Assembly: GCF_026870155.1 (NCBI RefSeq)
Contig: NZ_CP113975.1
Location: 4,402,001 to 4,466,000, forward strand
Source: Flavobacterium marginilacus
GTDB lineage: Bacteria > Bacteroidota > Bacteroidia > Flavobacteriales > Flavobacteriaceae
Reading direction: 5' to 3'
DNA: 64,000 nucleotides
Shown here: piece by piece, positions 1-8,887 of the stretch
How the letters are laid out: every line of letters begins with the position of its first letter
Numbering within the stretch: the stretch's first letter is position 1
The notes under the pieces: model-generated
Seen by the model: only the letters and a program-made list of their open reading frames with translations
Databases searched by the model: none
Told to the model about the DNA's origin: nothing
Translations under genes and position numbers: made by a program

Positions 1-957
1 GAATCAGAAAAATGGAAAGATTCTCTAAATGATCAAAACAAAGTATGGGCCGTTGCAGACTACGAAAAAAAATATGCGGTTGCGCAAAAACAAAAACAAA
101 TCTCAGTACTCAAAGTAGAGAACAAACTAAAAGAAACCCAGCGAAAAACGATGTTTATTTCAACATTGGGTTTATTGTTGATTCTCGTAGGCGGTGTATA
201 TATGTATGCACAAAAGGTAAAAAACGCTAAAATTATTCTCATCCAGAAAGAAAAACTGGACAAACTCAACGCTACCAAAGATCAGTTGTTCTCTATTGTA
301 AGCCATGATTTGCGCTCTTCGGTGAATGCCTTAAAAACAAGCAACACCAAACTGACTGCATCATTGGAGACCAAAAACTACAATGAACTTGATCATCTCC
401 TGCATCAAAACAGTGCAATAGCTAACGGTGCCTACAGCCTGCTCGACAACCTGCTGCATTGGGCATTATTACAGACCAAGCAACTGTATTTCCATAAAGA
501 TTCGGTTCACCTTCACTCTATTGTGCAGCAGATAGAATACAATTATAAACCATTGCTCATTGACAAAAGCATCATTTTTGAGAATACAGTTTCAAAAAAT
601 AATTTTATCTTCGTGGATCTTGATTCATTAAAAATTATTTTGCGTAACTTGCTCGATAATGCTATTAAATTTTCTCCAGAAAATGGTAAAATCAGTTTTT
701 ATACGGCTGAAACAAAAAGTGGTTTCTGCCAGCTGATAATCGAAGATAATGGTTTAGGAATGACTCAAAACACTATAAACGAGCTGCTTCAAGACAATGA
801 TTTACTGGCAAAGAAAAGCAATTCGGAGATTATAGGAACTGGACTAGGAATGCAGCTGTGCAAACAGATGATTAAGAAAAATGAAGGAACGCTTGCTATA
901 GAAAGCGAACTTGGTAAAGGAACCAAAATGATTTTAACGTTCCCAAAAACAGTGTAA
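1..957 (+). CDS. Sensor histidine kinase, C-terminal part (5' end outside window)
   Basis: The reading frame is open from base 1, so the N-terminus lies outside the window. Visible parts are a charged helical stretch, one membrane segment (about 151-219) followed by a basic linker, and a complete kinase core. The H-box reads SHDLRSS with the phospho-accepting His codon at 304-306. The N-box (LRNLLDNAIKFSP) lies near 640-680, and the glycine-rich G1 (EDNGLGM) and G2 (GTGLGM) motifs at about 740-765 and 835-855. It should autophosphorylate and pass phosphate to the response regulator that starts one base after its stop codon. Flavobacterial kinases paired with LytTR regulators often carry TPR repeats upstream of the membrane segment; that part cannot be seen here. 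Confidence 0.93.
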   Translation, partial: ESEKWKDSLNDQNKVWAVADYEKKYAVAQKQKQISVLKVENKLKETQRKTMFISTLGLLLILVGGVYMYAQKVKNAKIILIQKEKLDKLNATKDQLFSIVSHDLRSSVNALKTSNTKLTASLETKNYNELDHLLHQNSAIANGAYSLLDNLLHWALLQTKQLYFHKDSVHLHSIVQQIEYNYKPLLIDKSIIFENTVSKNNFIFVDLDSLKIILRNLLDNAIKFSPENGKISFYTAETKSGFCQLIIEDNGLGMTQNTINELLQDNDLLAKKSNSEIIGTGLGMQLCKQMIKKNEGTLAIESELGKGTKMILTFPKTV

Positions 958-958
958 A

Positions 959-1705
959 ATGGATACTATTAATGTACTTATCATAGAAGACACTCCTGAG
1001 CAAAGCGAAGCGCTAAGCAAAGTTTTACAGGCCAATAAGTATAACATTGTGGGCGTTGCCCAGAATTACACAGATGCATTGACATTATTCTATCAAAACA
1101 GTGTGGATATAATAGTGATAGATGTATTCCTTGACGGAAAACCTGACGGTATTACTTTTGCCGAAACCATCAACATTGTGCCAAATGCATCAAAACCGTT
1201 TGTCTTTTTGACCAGTTCACAAGACCGCCAGATTTTTGAAAGAGCCAAGCTCACCAAGCCTTTCAGTTTCCTGATGAAACCTTTCAACGAACTGGAAATT
1301 CTCTACGCACTGGAAATGGCTGTCGAAAAATTTTATGAGCAGACGAATGTATTTCTGAGTGAAGACCAGGACACCGTAATCAGCAGTGATTATTTGTTCA
1401 TTAAAAAGAAAAATTCCCTTAAAAAAGTTTCTCTAAACGACATTATTTACATCGAAGTCGAAGATCGCTACTGCAACATCATTACTGAAAAAGAAAAATT
1501 TGTTATACTCATTTCGTTAACCAAAATAAGCGAACTGCTTGATAAAAACCAATTCATCAGAACGCATAGAAACTACATCGTAAACTCCGATACTATAGAA
1601 GAAATAGTCCTTGCCGATAATCTTGTTGTTCTCAAAGGAAACCGCAAAATCAATCTTAGCGACAACTATAAAGATTTTATCAAAAAAATAAAAATTCTGT
1701 CATAA
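959..1705 (+). CDS. LytTR-family response regulator
   Basis: This 248-residue protein has a receiver domain (about 1-120) with acidic residues E10 and D11, phospho-acceptor D55 (in VIDVF), a TSS switch region and a conserved lysine in LMKPF. A LytTR DNA-binding domain follows (about 145-245; IIYIEVEDRYCNI, FIRTHRNYIVN). It starts one base after the kinase stop codon, so the two form a translationally coupled two-component system. LytTR proteins bind direct repeats upstream of target promoters; the targets cannot be told from this window. A clear terminator follows at 1747-1778. Confidence 0.95.
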   Translation: MDTINVLIIEDTPEQSEALSKVLQANKYNIVGVAQNYTDALTLFYQNSVDIIVIDVFLDGKPDGITFAETINIVPNASKPFVFLTSSQDRQIFERAKLTKPFSFLMKPFNELEILYALEMAVEKFYEQTNVFLSEDQDTVISSDYLFIKKKNSLKKVSLNDIIYIEVEDRYCNIITEKEKFVILISLTKISELLDKNQFIRTHRNYIVNSDTIEEIVLADNLVVLKGNRKINLSDNYKDFIKKIKILS

Positions 1706-1746
1706 TATTTCTCCTGCATCATCCGTTACAATAGTAAACAAGACAA

Positions 1747-1778
1747 AAAATCTTCTCCCAAAACGAGAAGATTTTTTT
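1747..1778 (+). terminator. Intrinsic terminator of the two-component operon
   Basis: Perfect 11-bp stem AAAATCTTCTC (1747-1757) with GAGAAGATTTT (1765-1775), a 7-base loop and a run of T. It lies 41 bases after the regulator stop codon. Confidence 0.85.
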
Positions 1779-1919
1779 ATCTGCAAAACTGTTAACTATG
1801 GAAATAAAAATCTATGCATGCATAAAAACATTTCATGACATCAAAATCCAACCTTATGACATCAGCTCAGTAAAACAGTATCATTAATCCTATATTTACT
1901 TAACTAAAACATAAAAATC

Positions 1920-2159
1920 ATGAGCCACGAACTAAATACCCACATAAACATGCGATTAAAAACTATCATAAATAAAATAAATCCCTGGATAGGATTTTTA
2001 GTATCATTATGTATCATAATACCGAGTTTGTATAATATCCTTGATGCTCCTTTGACTATAACTGGTGATCATTTTATCTTTGCTTTCGGTCTGCTGTTTT
2101 TTGTTATATTCTTAAAAGAAATATTTGACAGAATTGTCAATTTAGAAGGAATGGAGTAA
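1920..2159 (+). CDS. Small two-TM membrane protein, unknown function
   Basis: This 79-residue protein has two hydrophobic segments (about 23-43 and 50-68), separated by a short polar loop, and a short charged C-terminus. A second Met at residue 11 (base 1950) is a possible alternative start. A near-consensus -7 element (TATATTTA, about 1891-1898) sits upstream. It is monocistronic, with about 210 bases free on its left and 440 on its right. I do not recognise the family. Coding status rests on the hydrophobicity pattern and an open frame in otherwise non-coding sequence. Confidence 0.6.
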   Translation: MSHELNTHINMRLKTIINKINPWIGFLVSLCIIIPSLYNILDAPLTITGDHFIFAFGLLFFVIFLKEIFDRIVNLEGME

Positions 2160-2605
2160 ATTCACCTCAGTATTTAACACCCTTATTAGTTTTTTTTGAA
2201 TCAAAAACATTTGACTTTTTTAGACACATGATTCCTGATCTTCACTGAATAGCTGTTTTCTTTAAAGAAAAGAAAAAGCAAAAGATAAGTTTAGGCAGAC
2301 AGAATAATCCATTATAAATGAACACATTCGAGTTTGAAGTATAAAAGAAATTCTCAATAATATTTAAATCATCAAGTTAGTCATTTTTTTGGCATAGTAC
2401 GATTTATACAAAAAAAATTACAAACAATTCCCTGTTTCATTTTATTGAGACAGGGAATTCATTTTTTTAAAAAACACTTCACCCTTAAGAGCTTTAAAAA
2501 ACATAAAGGCTCCTAATATCATTTAATCTTGGAATATGATTTTTTATCACAAATACTATTTTTAACACGAATAAATCCTTATATTTCAAAAATAAAAACT
2601 AACCT
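2160..2605. other. Intergenic region, 446 bases
   Basis: AT-rich sequence with no convincing open reading frame. The only structure I can support is the hairpin at 2426-2459. Its distance from the upstream stop codon (about 270 bases) leaves room for a long 3' UTR or a small RNA. Confidence 0.5.
2426..2467 (+). terminator. Strong intrinsic terminator
   Basis: Left arm AATTCCCTGTTTCA (2426-2439) pairs with TGAGACAGGGAATT (2446-2459). The stem is 14 bp with a single G-T wobble, a 6-base loop and a T-run just after. It ends transcription from the small membrane gene or from an unannotated small RNA, and shields the next gene. Confidence 0.82.
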
Positions 2606-5600
2606 ATGACTTTTTTTATTTTTATTTTATTCATCTGCATTGTTATTCTGTTCAATAATTTTTTCAATCTAAAAAAAAGCAATGATTATCTAGAATCTTT
2701 ACTTGAATCCTTTCAAGAAGACAACGGCAGACTTCGAAAAGAAATAGCTGAAATCAAAAAAACTATTGAAGGTAAAACATTCCTTACTGAGAATAGCCAA
2801 TCGATAATAGAAGAAATAAAATTTCAGGAAATCGAATCTATTTCCGAATCAATACAAGAAGTAATAGTAGAAAATGAGACTATAACTTCTCCTGTTCCTG
2901 TTACTGAGACTAATATGCCAACAGAAGAAAGTCTCAACACCAATATCCCTATTATATCAAACGAAATTGAAGAAAAAATTGATAAAGCATTTTTCGCTTA
3001 TGAAAGCAAGACTACTCCTAAATTAGAAAACCAATCTCCAATAGAAGAAAAAATACATGAAGAAAGTGCGTTTTCAAAATTCTTAAAAAATGCTGAAAAA
3101 CAATTTGCAGACAATTGGACTGGAATTTTGGGAACCGCAATTATGGTTTTGGGAATTGGCTATTTAAGCATTTATACCGCTTTAAAAGTCGCTCCTTTAT
3201 TTCGCATATTAATTATCTGGCTGTATGCTTCTTTATTGGCAGGTTCTTACTATATTTTGAATAAAAAAGAGAAATGGGTAAAAACTGGATTGTGGCTTCG
3301 AAGCGCTGGTGCCAGTTTATTTTTATTTGGAACTTTTGGTGCTTCACAAATACCGCCGCTTACGTTTATTACCAATACAGCTACAGGGTACTCCTTGATT
3401 GCTTTAGGAATTGCAGTTAATTTATACATTGGCTATATCATAAAAAAACAGACTTTTTTATCTCTTCATGTAATTTTGAGTATTCTAATATTATGTGTTA
3501 TCCCCGAAAAACTTTTAATAACATTAATCTTAGCTTCTATAACATGTACTATTGGAATTATACTTTCGTACAAAGAAAAATGGGAATATCACTTACTTAT
3601 TGTGATTACAGCCTTTATTATTTTTGATATTTGGTTTAATGCACAAGGCACAAAATTAACCGCTGCAGAAAATATTTTTGCTATACTCGGAATCATTACT
3701 GTTGCCGGAAGCTGCATGTTTATGCAATACCGCAGCGTTTATGAAAACAGCCGTTTTGACAAACCAGCTTTTATAACTCATTTAATCAATTGGATGTTGT
3801 TTGCAGCTGGATTGATACTACATTCAACAGGAAGTAAATTCAAAACTTTCATATTGTTCTTCGGCGCTGTAATATGCTTAATAATTGCATTGCGTGCCCG
3901 CAAAAAGAAAGTGTATTGGCTTTATCATTTAGACGGAATGGTATCGTTTGTACTTTTGACACTCAGCGTTATTATGCTGAACGATTGGAAAGTTGGCATT
4001 GACATCATTGCCTGCATTTTATATACACTAATACTTGTCTGCCTATTTGTAGTGTATAAAGAAAAGGAGGTCCTGCTTCACAGAATTTTCCTAACCATCA
4101 ATCATTTGTTTGGAGCGGGTTTGATTATTTTTTGCATTCTGCTTATTAATGAAGCTTTGGATATTACAAAAATCACAAATGCTTTTACGGCTACAATTAT
4201 GTTATCGCTAATTGCGCTCTCAATCCCAATTCTATCTTCGGTAAAAAAAGAATTCACAGAAATTGAGCCTTTTTATGGAGAAAACAGCTTGAGTTTGAAC
4301 GGCATTCTTTCAATAGTATTTTCAGTATTTGTAATTTTAAAAGCCAATACTGTTTTAGCAGACAATTCATTCTATTATATCGTAATTGGGATTGCAGTAA
4401 TCTGGACTTTCCTAAAGAAAAAATTTGAAACACCTACTTTCGATATTGGACGATTTGCATTTTATGCTTTGGCATTGTTTATCGGTTTATTCATTATATA
4501 TACTCAAGAAAAATCATATACCGACTGGACTTTTACATTATGTTTCTTATCCATAGTTTTATTCAACTGGTTTGTTAAATATTTTTACAAAAATGAGTTC
4601 ATCATTAGATTCTTCGGAATTTCAGGCATCAATGCTCTTTTATTACTTTTGAGTTACAAATATTTACAAAGCCATTCTGTAATTCAAATCTTCAGCCTGT
4701 TTGGAATTGCAGTGCTGAATCACGAATTCTTATGGATAAATTTCAAAAAAAACAGTTTAACATCAGACAATCAAAGAGTTTTATACCTGTTTTATTATTT
4801 GTTTTCAGTAATTGGAAGTTTAATGCTTCTATATCGTTCTGGCAATTTAACAAACGTCGAAATTGGATTGACTTCTCTTGGAATTGCTTTTATCGAAATC
4901 TATGTTTTATTTGCGAAAAAAATCAGGAACAAATCAAAAGAAACCGACTATGACTGGGCTAATTATAATTTATTAAATTCAGAATTACTGCTTTTCACTA
5001 TTGTTTTATTTGGTTTTTCATGCATTCAGTTGGAATATGTATCGATCTACTTTATAGGTTTTGCAATTCTGTCATTCCTTGCTTTTCAAAAATTTAAAGA
5101 GTTCAAACGCTATTCCAATTATTCTTTTCTTTTATTAATTGGAAGTATTCTGCTAACACTCTTTACTGCAATTGACAACATTGACATAAAAGAAAAAATT
5201 ATCATTTATTCTACACAAACGGCAAGCATTTTATTATCAATTGTGTATTCATATCTGCAGTTAAAAAGTAAAAGTGAAGAAGGAAAACGTTTTATTTCCA
5301 TTTTACCTTACATCCAAAATTTATGGATTATCACATTACTGTTTATACAAATAGAAATTGATTATTTACCAGTGCTGTTCATGATCTTATCATTACTTAA
5401 TTTCTATCTGATTATCAGTAAAAAAATTCAAACCCATATTTATTTTGTGCTGCTAATTGCATCGCTTTCTATTTTGGTTTCAGTATCCTATAGTGTTAAT
5501 AAATTGAACACTTTCGATTTTACAGATTGGTTTTTACAGCTTTCAAGTGTCACTTTAGGATTGGCATTAGCAATACTTTTAAACAAAAAAGAACCTATTA

Positions 5601-6223
5601 GCCAATCAAAAATCAATTATCAGATTGTACTAAATGTTTGGCTTTCTATCATCATGTTTACTCAATTGGAACACAAATGGCTGCCGGTATATTGGAGTAC
5701 TGCAGCTATTTTAAATCTTTATTTCTATCATAAAAAAATAAGTCAGGAAAAGAATATCAGTATCGTTTACTATTTAATGGCCAATTTACATTTAGGCTTT
5801 TTGAGTTTCAACTTTTATCAATCTAAATTTTTAGCAGTTTATCTGTTGATATTTGTACTTTTAGGAGTTTACATTTATTTAGCTTCCAAATGGATGGAAA
5901 CGTTCAAACTCAAAAATAGTCTACTGATTTACCCGGCAACTTTGAGCATTGGATGCTTTTTATATTTGTCTTTTGATAAAGGAATCCTAACTTTTTTCTG
6001 GATTTTGGAAGCATTAGGTTTATTAATCTTAGGAATTATTCTAAAAGAAAAATACTTCCGATACGTTTCCTTATCGTTAGTCGGAATTTGCCTTATCCGA
6101 CTGATGTTCTTAGACTTATCAAATTCAAATTTCTTAATTCGGGCTATCGTACTTGTAGGGGTCGGAATTGTATTATTGGTAATGAACAGCCTATTTAAAA
6201 AATATAAAGAGCGATTTGATTAA
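2606..6223 (+). CDS. DUF2339 polytopic membrane protein (1205 aa)
   Basis: An N-terminal hydrophobic helix (about 1-18) is followed by a coiled-coil-like charged stretch (about 20-60) and an acidic, disordered-looking region to about residue 150. The conserved opening of the family follows (NWTGILGTAIMVLGIGYLSIYTALK is its core, near 170), then a very long series of hydrophobic segments, probably more than thirty, to the C-terminus. This layout matches the DUF2339 predicted membrane proteins, whose function is unknown. It lies 81 bases upstream of the primary sigma factor gene, but that gene appears to have its own leader. Length and architecture make the family call fairly firm; the biochemical role is open. 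Confidence 0.85.
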   Translation: MTFFIFILFICIVILFNNFFNLKKSNDYLESLLESFQEDNGRLRKEIAEIKKTIEGKTFLTENSQSIIEEIKFQEIESISESIQEVIVENETITSPVPVTETNMPTEESLNTNIPIISNEIEEKIDKAFFAYESKTTPKLENQSPIEEKIHEESAFSKFLKNAEKQFADNWTGILGTAIMVLGIGYLSIYTALKVAPLFRILIIWLYASLLAGSYYILNKKEKWVKTGLWLRSAGASLFLFGTFGASQIPPLTFITNTATGYSLIALGIAVNLYIGYIIKKQTFLSLHVILSILILCVIPEKLLITLILASITCTIGIILSYKEKWEYHLLIVITAFIIFDIWFNAQGTKLTAAENIFAILGIITVAGSCMFMQYRSVYENSRFDKPAFITHLINWMLFAAGLILHSTGSKFKTFILFFGAVICLIIALRARKKKVYWLYHLDGMVSFVLLTLSVIMLNDWKVGIDIIACILYTLILVCLFVVYKEKEVLLHRIFLTINHLFGAGLIIFCILLINEALDITKITNAFTATIMLSLIALSIPILSSVKKEFTEIEPFYGENSLSLNGILSIVFSVFVILKANTVLADNSFYYIVIGIAVIWTFLKKKFETPTFDIGRFAFYALALFIGLFIIYTQEKSYTDWTFTLCFLSIVLFNWFVKYFYKNEFIIRFFGISGINALLLLLSYKYLQSHSVIQIFSLFGIAVLNHEFLWINFKKNSLTSDNQRVLYLFYYLFSVIGSLMLLYRSGNLTNVEIGLTSLGIAFIEIYVLFAKKIRNKSKETDYDWANYNLLNSELLLFTIVLFGFSCIQLEYVSIYFIGFAILSFLAFQKFKEFKRYSNYSFLLLIGSILLTLFTAIDNIDIKEKIIIYSTQTASILLSIVYSYLQLKSKSEEGKRFISILPYIQNLWIITLLFIQIEIDYLPVLFMILSLLNFYLIISKKIQTHIYFVLLIASLSILVSVSYSVNKLNTFDFTDWFLQLSSVTLGLALAILLNKKEPISQSKINYQIVLNVWLSIIMFTQLEHKWLPVYWSTAAILNLYFYHKKISQEKNISIVYYLMANLHLGFLSFNFYQSKFLAVYLLIFVLLGVYIYLASKWMETFKLKNSLLIYPATLSIGCFLYLSFDKGILTFFWILEALGLLILGIILKEKYFRYVSLSLVGICLIRLMFLDLSNSNFLIRAIVLVGVGIVLLVMNSLFKKYKERFD

Positions 6224-6304
6224 AAAAAATAAACTTTTTGTAACTTTTATGAAACTCCGTACGTATAACAACTTGTACACTTAAAAAATTGAGGAGACGA
6301 AAAC

Positions 6305-7168
6305 ATGAGACAACTTAAAATCACCAAGCAGGTAACCAATCGTGAAACCGCTTCATTAGACAAATATTTACAAGAAATTGGAAAAGTTGACCTTATTACT
6401 GCAGACGAAGAGGTAGAATTAGCGCAAAGAATTAAAGCCGGGGATCAAAGAGCCCTTGAGAAATTAACAAAAGCCAATTTACGTTTCGTTGTTTCTGTAG
6501 CCAAACAATACCAAAACCAAGGATTAACACTTCCCGATTTAATCAATGAAGGAAATTTAGGATTGATAAAAGCAGCACAGCGTTTTGATGAAACTCGTGG
6601 TTTCAAATTCATTTCTTATGCTGTATGGTGGATTCGTCAGTCTATTCTTCAAGCTTTGGCAGAACAATCCCGTATCGTTCGTTTACCTTTAAATAAAATT
6701 GGTTCTATCAATAAAATCAACAAAATGTACGCATTATTAGAGCAGTCTAATGAGCGTCCGCCATCTGCTGAAGAAATTGCAAAAGAACTTGACATGACTG
6801 TAAATGATGTAAAAGAGTCTATGAAAAACTCTGGCCGTCACTTATCTATGGATGCGCCACTAGTAGAAGGAGAAGATTCAAACCTTTATGATGTACTGCG
6901 TTCCGGCGAATCTCCAAATCCTGACAGAGAATTAATTCACGAATCATTGCGTACTGAAATTGAGCGTTCACTAGAAACATTAACTCCAAGAGAAGCTGAT
7001 GTAGTGCGTTTATACTTTGGTCTTGGTGATCAGCACCCAATGACTCTTGAAGAAATCGGAGAAACTTTTGACCTGACTCGTGAGCGTGTCCGTCAGATTA
7101 AAGAAAAAGCAATCCGCAGATTGAAACATACTTCCAGAAGTAAAATCCTGAAAACCTATTTAGGTTAA
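6305..7168 (+). CDS. rpoD: RNA polymerase primary sigma factor (sigma-70, Bacteroidota type)
   Basis: This 287-residue group 1 sigma factor lacks region 1.1, as is normal in Bacteroidota, where the primary sigma is about 290 residues. Region 1.2 covers about 18-45. Regions 2.1-2.4 run from [16 protein letters not shown] to [14 protein letters not shown], region 3 follows, and region 4.2 carries the helix-turn-helix [20 protein letters not shown] near the C-terminus. It directs RNA polymerase to the TAnnTTTG promoters seen across this window. A terminator follows at 7274-7306. Confidence 0.97.
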   Translation: MRQLKITKQVTNRETASLDKYLQEIGKVDLITADEEVELAQRIKAGDQRALEKLTKANLRFVVSVAKQYQNQGLTLPDLINEGNLGLIKAAQRFDETRGFKFISYAVWWIRQSILQALAEQSRIVRLPLNKIGSINKINKMYALLEQSNERPPSAEEIAKELDMTVNDVKESMKNSGRHLSMDAPLVEGEDSNLYDVLRSGESPNPDRELIHESLRTEIERSLETLTPREADVVRLYFGLGDQHPMTLEEIGETFDLTRERVRQIKEKAIRRLKHTSRSKILKTYLG

Positions 7169-7273
7169 TCTAAAATATCCCCAATTAAAATTTTTAAACT
7201 GACTAATTTTTAAATCTTTTAATACAACGTGAACAACAGTCTGATTAACTGTTCGTTTTTTGATTGATGATTG

Positions 7274-7306
7274 AAACTCCGGCTGATTACCGGAGTTTTA
7301 TTTTTT
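7274..7306 (+). terminator. Intrinsic terminator after the sigma factor gene
   Basis: Perfect 9-bp stem AAACTCCGG (7274-7282) with CCGGAGTTT (7290-7298), a 7-base loop and a T-rich tail. It lies just before the promoter of the epimerase gene. Confidence 0.85.
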
Positions 7307-7310
7307 ATAT

Positions 7311-7318
7311 TACCTTTG
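7311..7318 (+). promoter_or_regulatory. TAnnTTTG -7 promoter element for rpe
   Basis: TACCTTTG matches the Bacteroidota -7 consensus exactly. It sits right after the upstream terminator and 65 bases before the chosen rpe start, which supports that start over the longer open frame beginning at 7264. No clear -33 TTG is visible. Confidence 0.7.
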
Positions 7319-7383
7319 CAAAAAAAACAGACAACTCAAATATAAAGAAGCACTGCAGTGCTTCTCAACGTAAAAACTACACA

Positions 7384-8046
7384 ATGAAGAACACAATTAT
7401 TGCCCCTTCAGTACTAGCAGCAGATTTTGCCAATTTACAGCGTGATATCGAAATGATTAACAACAGTCAGGCCGACTGGTTTCACATTGACATCATGGAC
7501 GGCGTTTTTGTTCCAAATATTTCTTTTGGAATGCCTGTTCTAGAAGCTATCACAAGGCACACCAAAAAAACGGTAGATGTGCATTTGATGATTGTGAATC
7601 CAGATCAATATATTAAAACATTTAAAGATTTAGGTGCTGATATTTTAACCGTGCATTATGAAGCGTGTACACATTTACACAGAACGCTTCAAGCCATCAA
7701 AGCCCAAGGAATGAAAGCTGGTGTAGCCCTAAACCCGCATACTAATGTCGATTTATTAGAAGATATAATCAATGATATTGATATGGTCTGCATCATGAGT
7801 GTAAACCCAGGTTTTGGAGGACAGTCATTCATTGAAAACACTTATACGAAAGTAAAAAAACTAAAAGACCTGATTACAAGAAAAGGAGCATCAACCCTTA
7901 TAGAAATTGACGGTGGGGTTACCAACAAAAATGCACTGCAGTTAACCGAAGCTGGAGCTGACGTACTTGTTGCAGGAAGTTTTGTATTTGGAGCCGAAGA
8001 TCCAATCCAGACAGTAGCGGATTTAAAAGGATTACTAGCCGTTTAA
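7384..8046 (+). CDS. rpe: Ribulose-phosphate 3-epimerase
   Basis: This 220-residue TIM-barrel enzyme interconverts ribulose 5-phosphate and xylulose 5-phosphate in the pentose phosphate pathway. Expected metal ligands are present: H34 and D36 (HIDIMDG), H67 (VDVHLMI) and D176 (IDGGV). D36 and D176 are also the catalytic pair of the family. The phosphate-binding loop VNPGFGGQSF is intact. The open frame extends upstream to 7264, but that extension would cover the terminator and the -7 element. The ATG at 7384 also gives the normal N-terminus IIAPSVLAADF. Confidence 0.96.
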   Translation: MKNTIIAPSVLAADFANLQRDIEMINNSQADWFHIDIMDGVFVPNISFGMPVLEAITRHTKKTVDVHLMIVNPDQYIKTFKDLGADILTVHYEACTHLHRTLQAIKAQGMKAGVALNPHTNVDLLEDIINDIDMVCIMSVNPGFGGQSFIENTYTKVKKLKDLITRKGASTLIEIDGGVTNKNALQLTEAGADVLVAGSFVFGAEDPIQTVADLKGLLAV

Positions 8047-8054
8047 TAAAACCA

Positions 8055-8099
8055 AAAGTCCCAATAAGCAAACAACAGCTTCATTGGGACTTTCTTCTT
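8055..8099 (+). terminator. Intrinsic terminator after rpe
   Basis: Perfect 11-bp stem AAAGTCCCAAT (8055-8065) with ATTGGGACTTT (8083-8093), then a T-rich tail. It lies between the convergent rpe and CBS genes. Confidence 0.82.
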
Positions 8100-8116
8100 T
8101 AGTAAACACTTAATTT

Positions 8117-8539
8117 TTAATTATACTGATTAATTAAATATTTTATCAAATCAGTTGTCGTTATTATTCCGACCAGTATATGATCCTCACATACGGGCAG
8201 GGCATGAAATTCTTTTTTTGCCAATATCTCAGCAGCTTCTTTAATAGTAGTTTCTGGCGTAATTGTCACTAGTTTTTTGGCCATTACCTGTTCTACCGTA
8301 AACATATTATAAACGGTAGTATCTACAATCTCTTCGTCATCATCAACTGCATCTGCAAAAGAAATACGAAGCAAATCAGTATAACTCAATATTCCGATTA
8401 TTGTAACACCATTCACCACGGGAATATGTCTAATTTTATAATGCTTAAAAAGAGATTCAGCCTTTGTCAAATCATCCTTAATCGTAAGCTTAATTAGATC
8501 TTTGGTCATAATTGTAGACACTGGAACATGCTGTCTCAT
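8117..8539 (-). CDS. CBS-domain pair protein
   Basis: This 140-residue protein consists of two CBS domains, about 8-65 (VSTIMTKDLIKLTIKDDL to GILSYTDLLRI) and 80-138 (VEQVMAKKLVTITPETTI to GIITTTDLIKYL). It has no fused enzyme or transporter domain. Stand-alone CBS pairs usually bind adenine nucleotides and regulate partner proteins; the partner is not evident here. It is monocistronic, read away from the rhamnosidase gene. A TAAATTTG -7 element lies about 25 bases upstream of the start (8564-8571, minus strand). Confidence 0.92.
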   Translation of the reverse strand: MRQHVPVSTIMTKDLIKLTIKDDLTKAESLFKHYKIRHIPVVNGVTIIGILSYTDLLRISFADAVDDDEEIVDTTVYNMFTVEQVMAKKLVTITPETTIKEAAEILAKKEFHALPVCEDHILVGIITTTDLIKYLINQYN

Positions 8540-8887
8540 AACATTCTCTTTTTAAATTATACACAAATTTAAAAATGAAAATTGGCTAAAAATATGATGA
8601 TTATCAGGTGTCATTCAAAACTTTTTCGATAGATTACTATTCATTAGCTTAACATCCTAATAATAACTTAATGCCTTTTTTTATTTAAAACCTCATCACG
8701 AAATAATTCATTTAGAATTACGAAAAAAACAATTGTAATTAATACACTTATTTTTTAAATTTGAAAACAAGTGCAATCAATATTTAGTAATCCTAAATCT
8801 ATCAATGACAGAGAAAATGATTCATTAATACTCCTTCTTTTTTGTCGCCTCAACACTGCCCTATCATTATTAACTAACCATACTGCA
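8540..8887. other. Divergent intergenic region between the CBS and rhamnosidase genes
   Basis: This 348-base AT-rich region carries outward promoters on both sides: TAAATTTG for the CBS gene (minus strand, 8571 to 8564) and TTG-N20-TAAATTTG for the rhamnosidase (plus strand, 8733-8763). I see no further gene. A minus-strand frame at 8755-8946 is a shadow that overlaps the signal-peptide region. Confidence 0.6.
8733..8763 (+). promoter_or_regulatory. Bacteroidota promoter (TTG-N20-TAAATTTG) for the rhamnosidase
   Basis: TTG at 8733-8735 and TAAATTTG at 8756-8763 are 20 bases apart, the textbook spacing. Transcription should start near 8769. That rules out the upstream in-frame start at 8771 in practice and leaves a leader of about 118 bases. 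Confidence 0.75.

Noticed and set aside
6258..6280. GTAC-bounded repeat before the sigma factor gene
   Set aside because: Only the outer four bases pair; the inner bases do not form a palindrome, so there is no support for an operator.
7264..7383. Upstream extension of rpe
   Set aside because: It would cover the sigma gene terminator and the rpe -7 element; the family N-terminus begins at 7384.
8771..8887. Upstream in-frame extension of the rhamnosidase gene
   Set aside because: The TAAATTTG element at 8756-8763 places the transcription start at about 8769, and the signal peptide begins at 8888.
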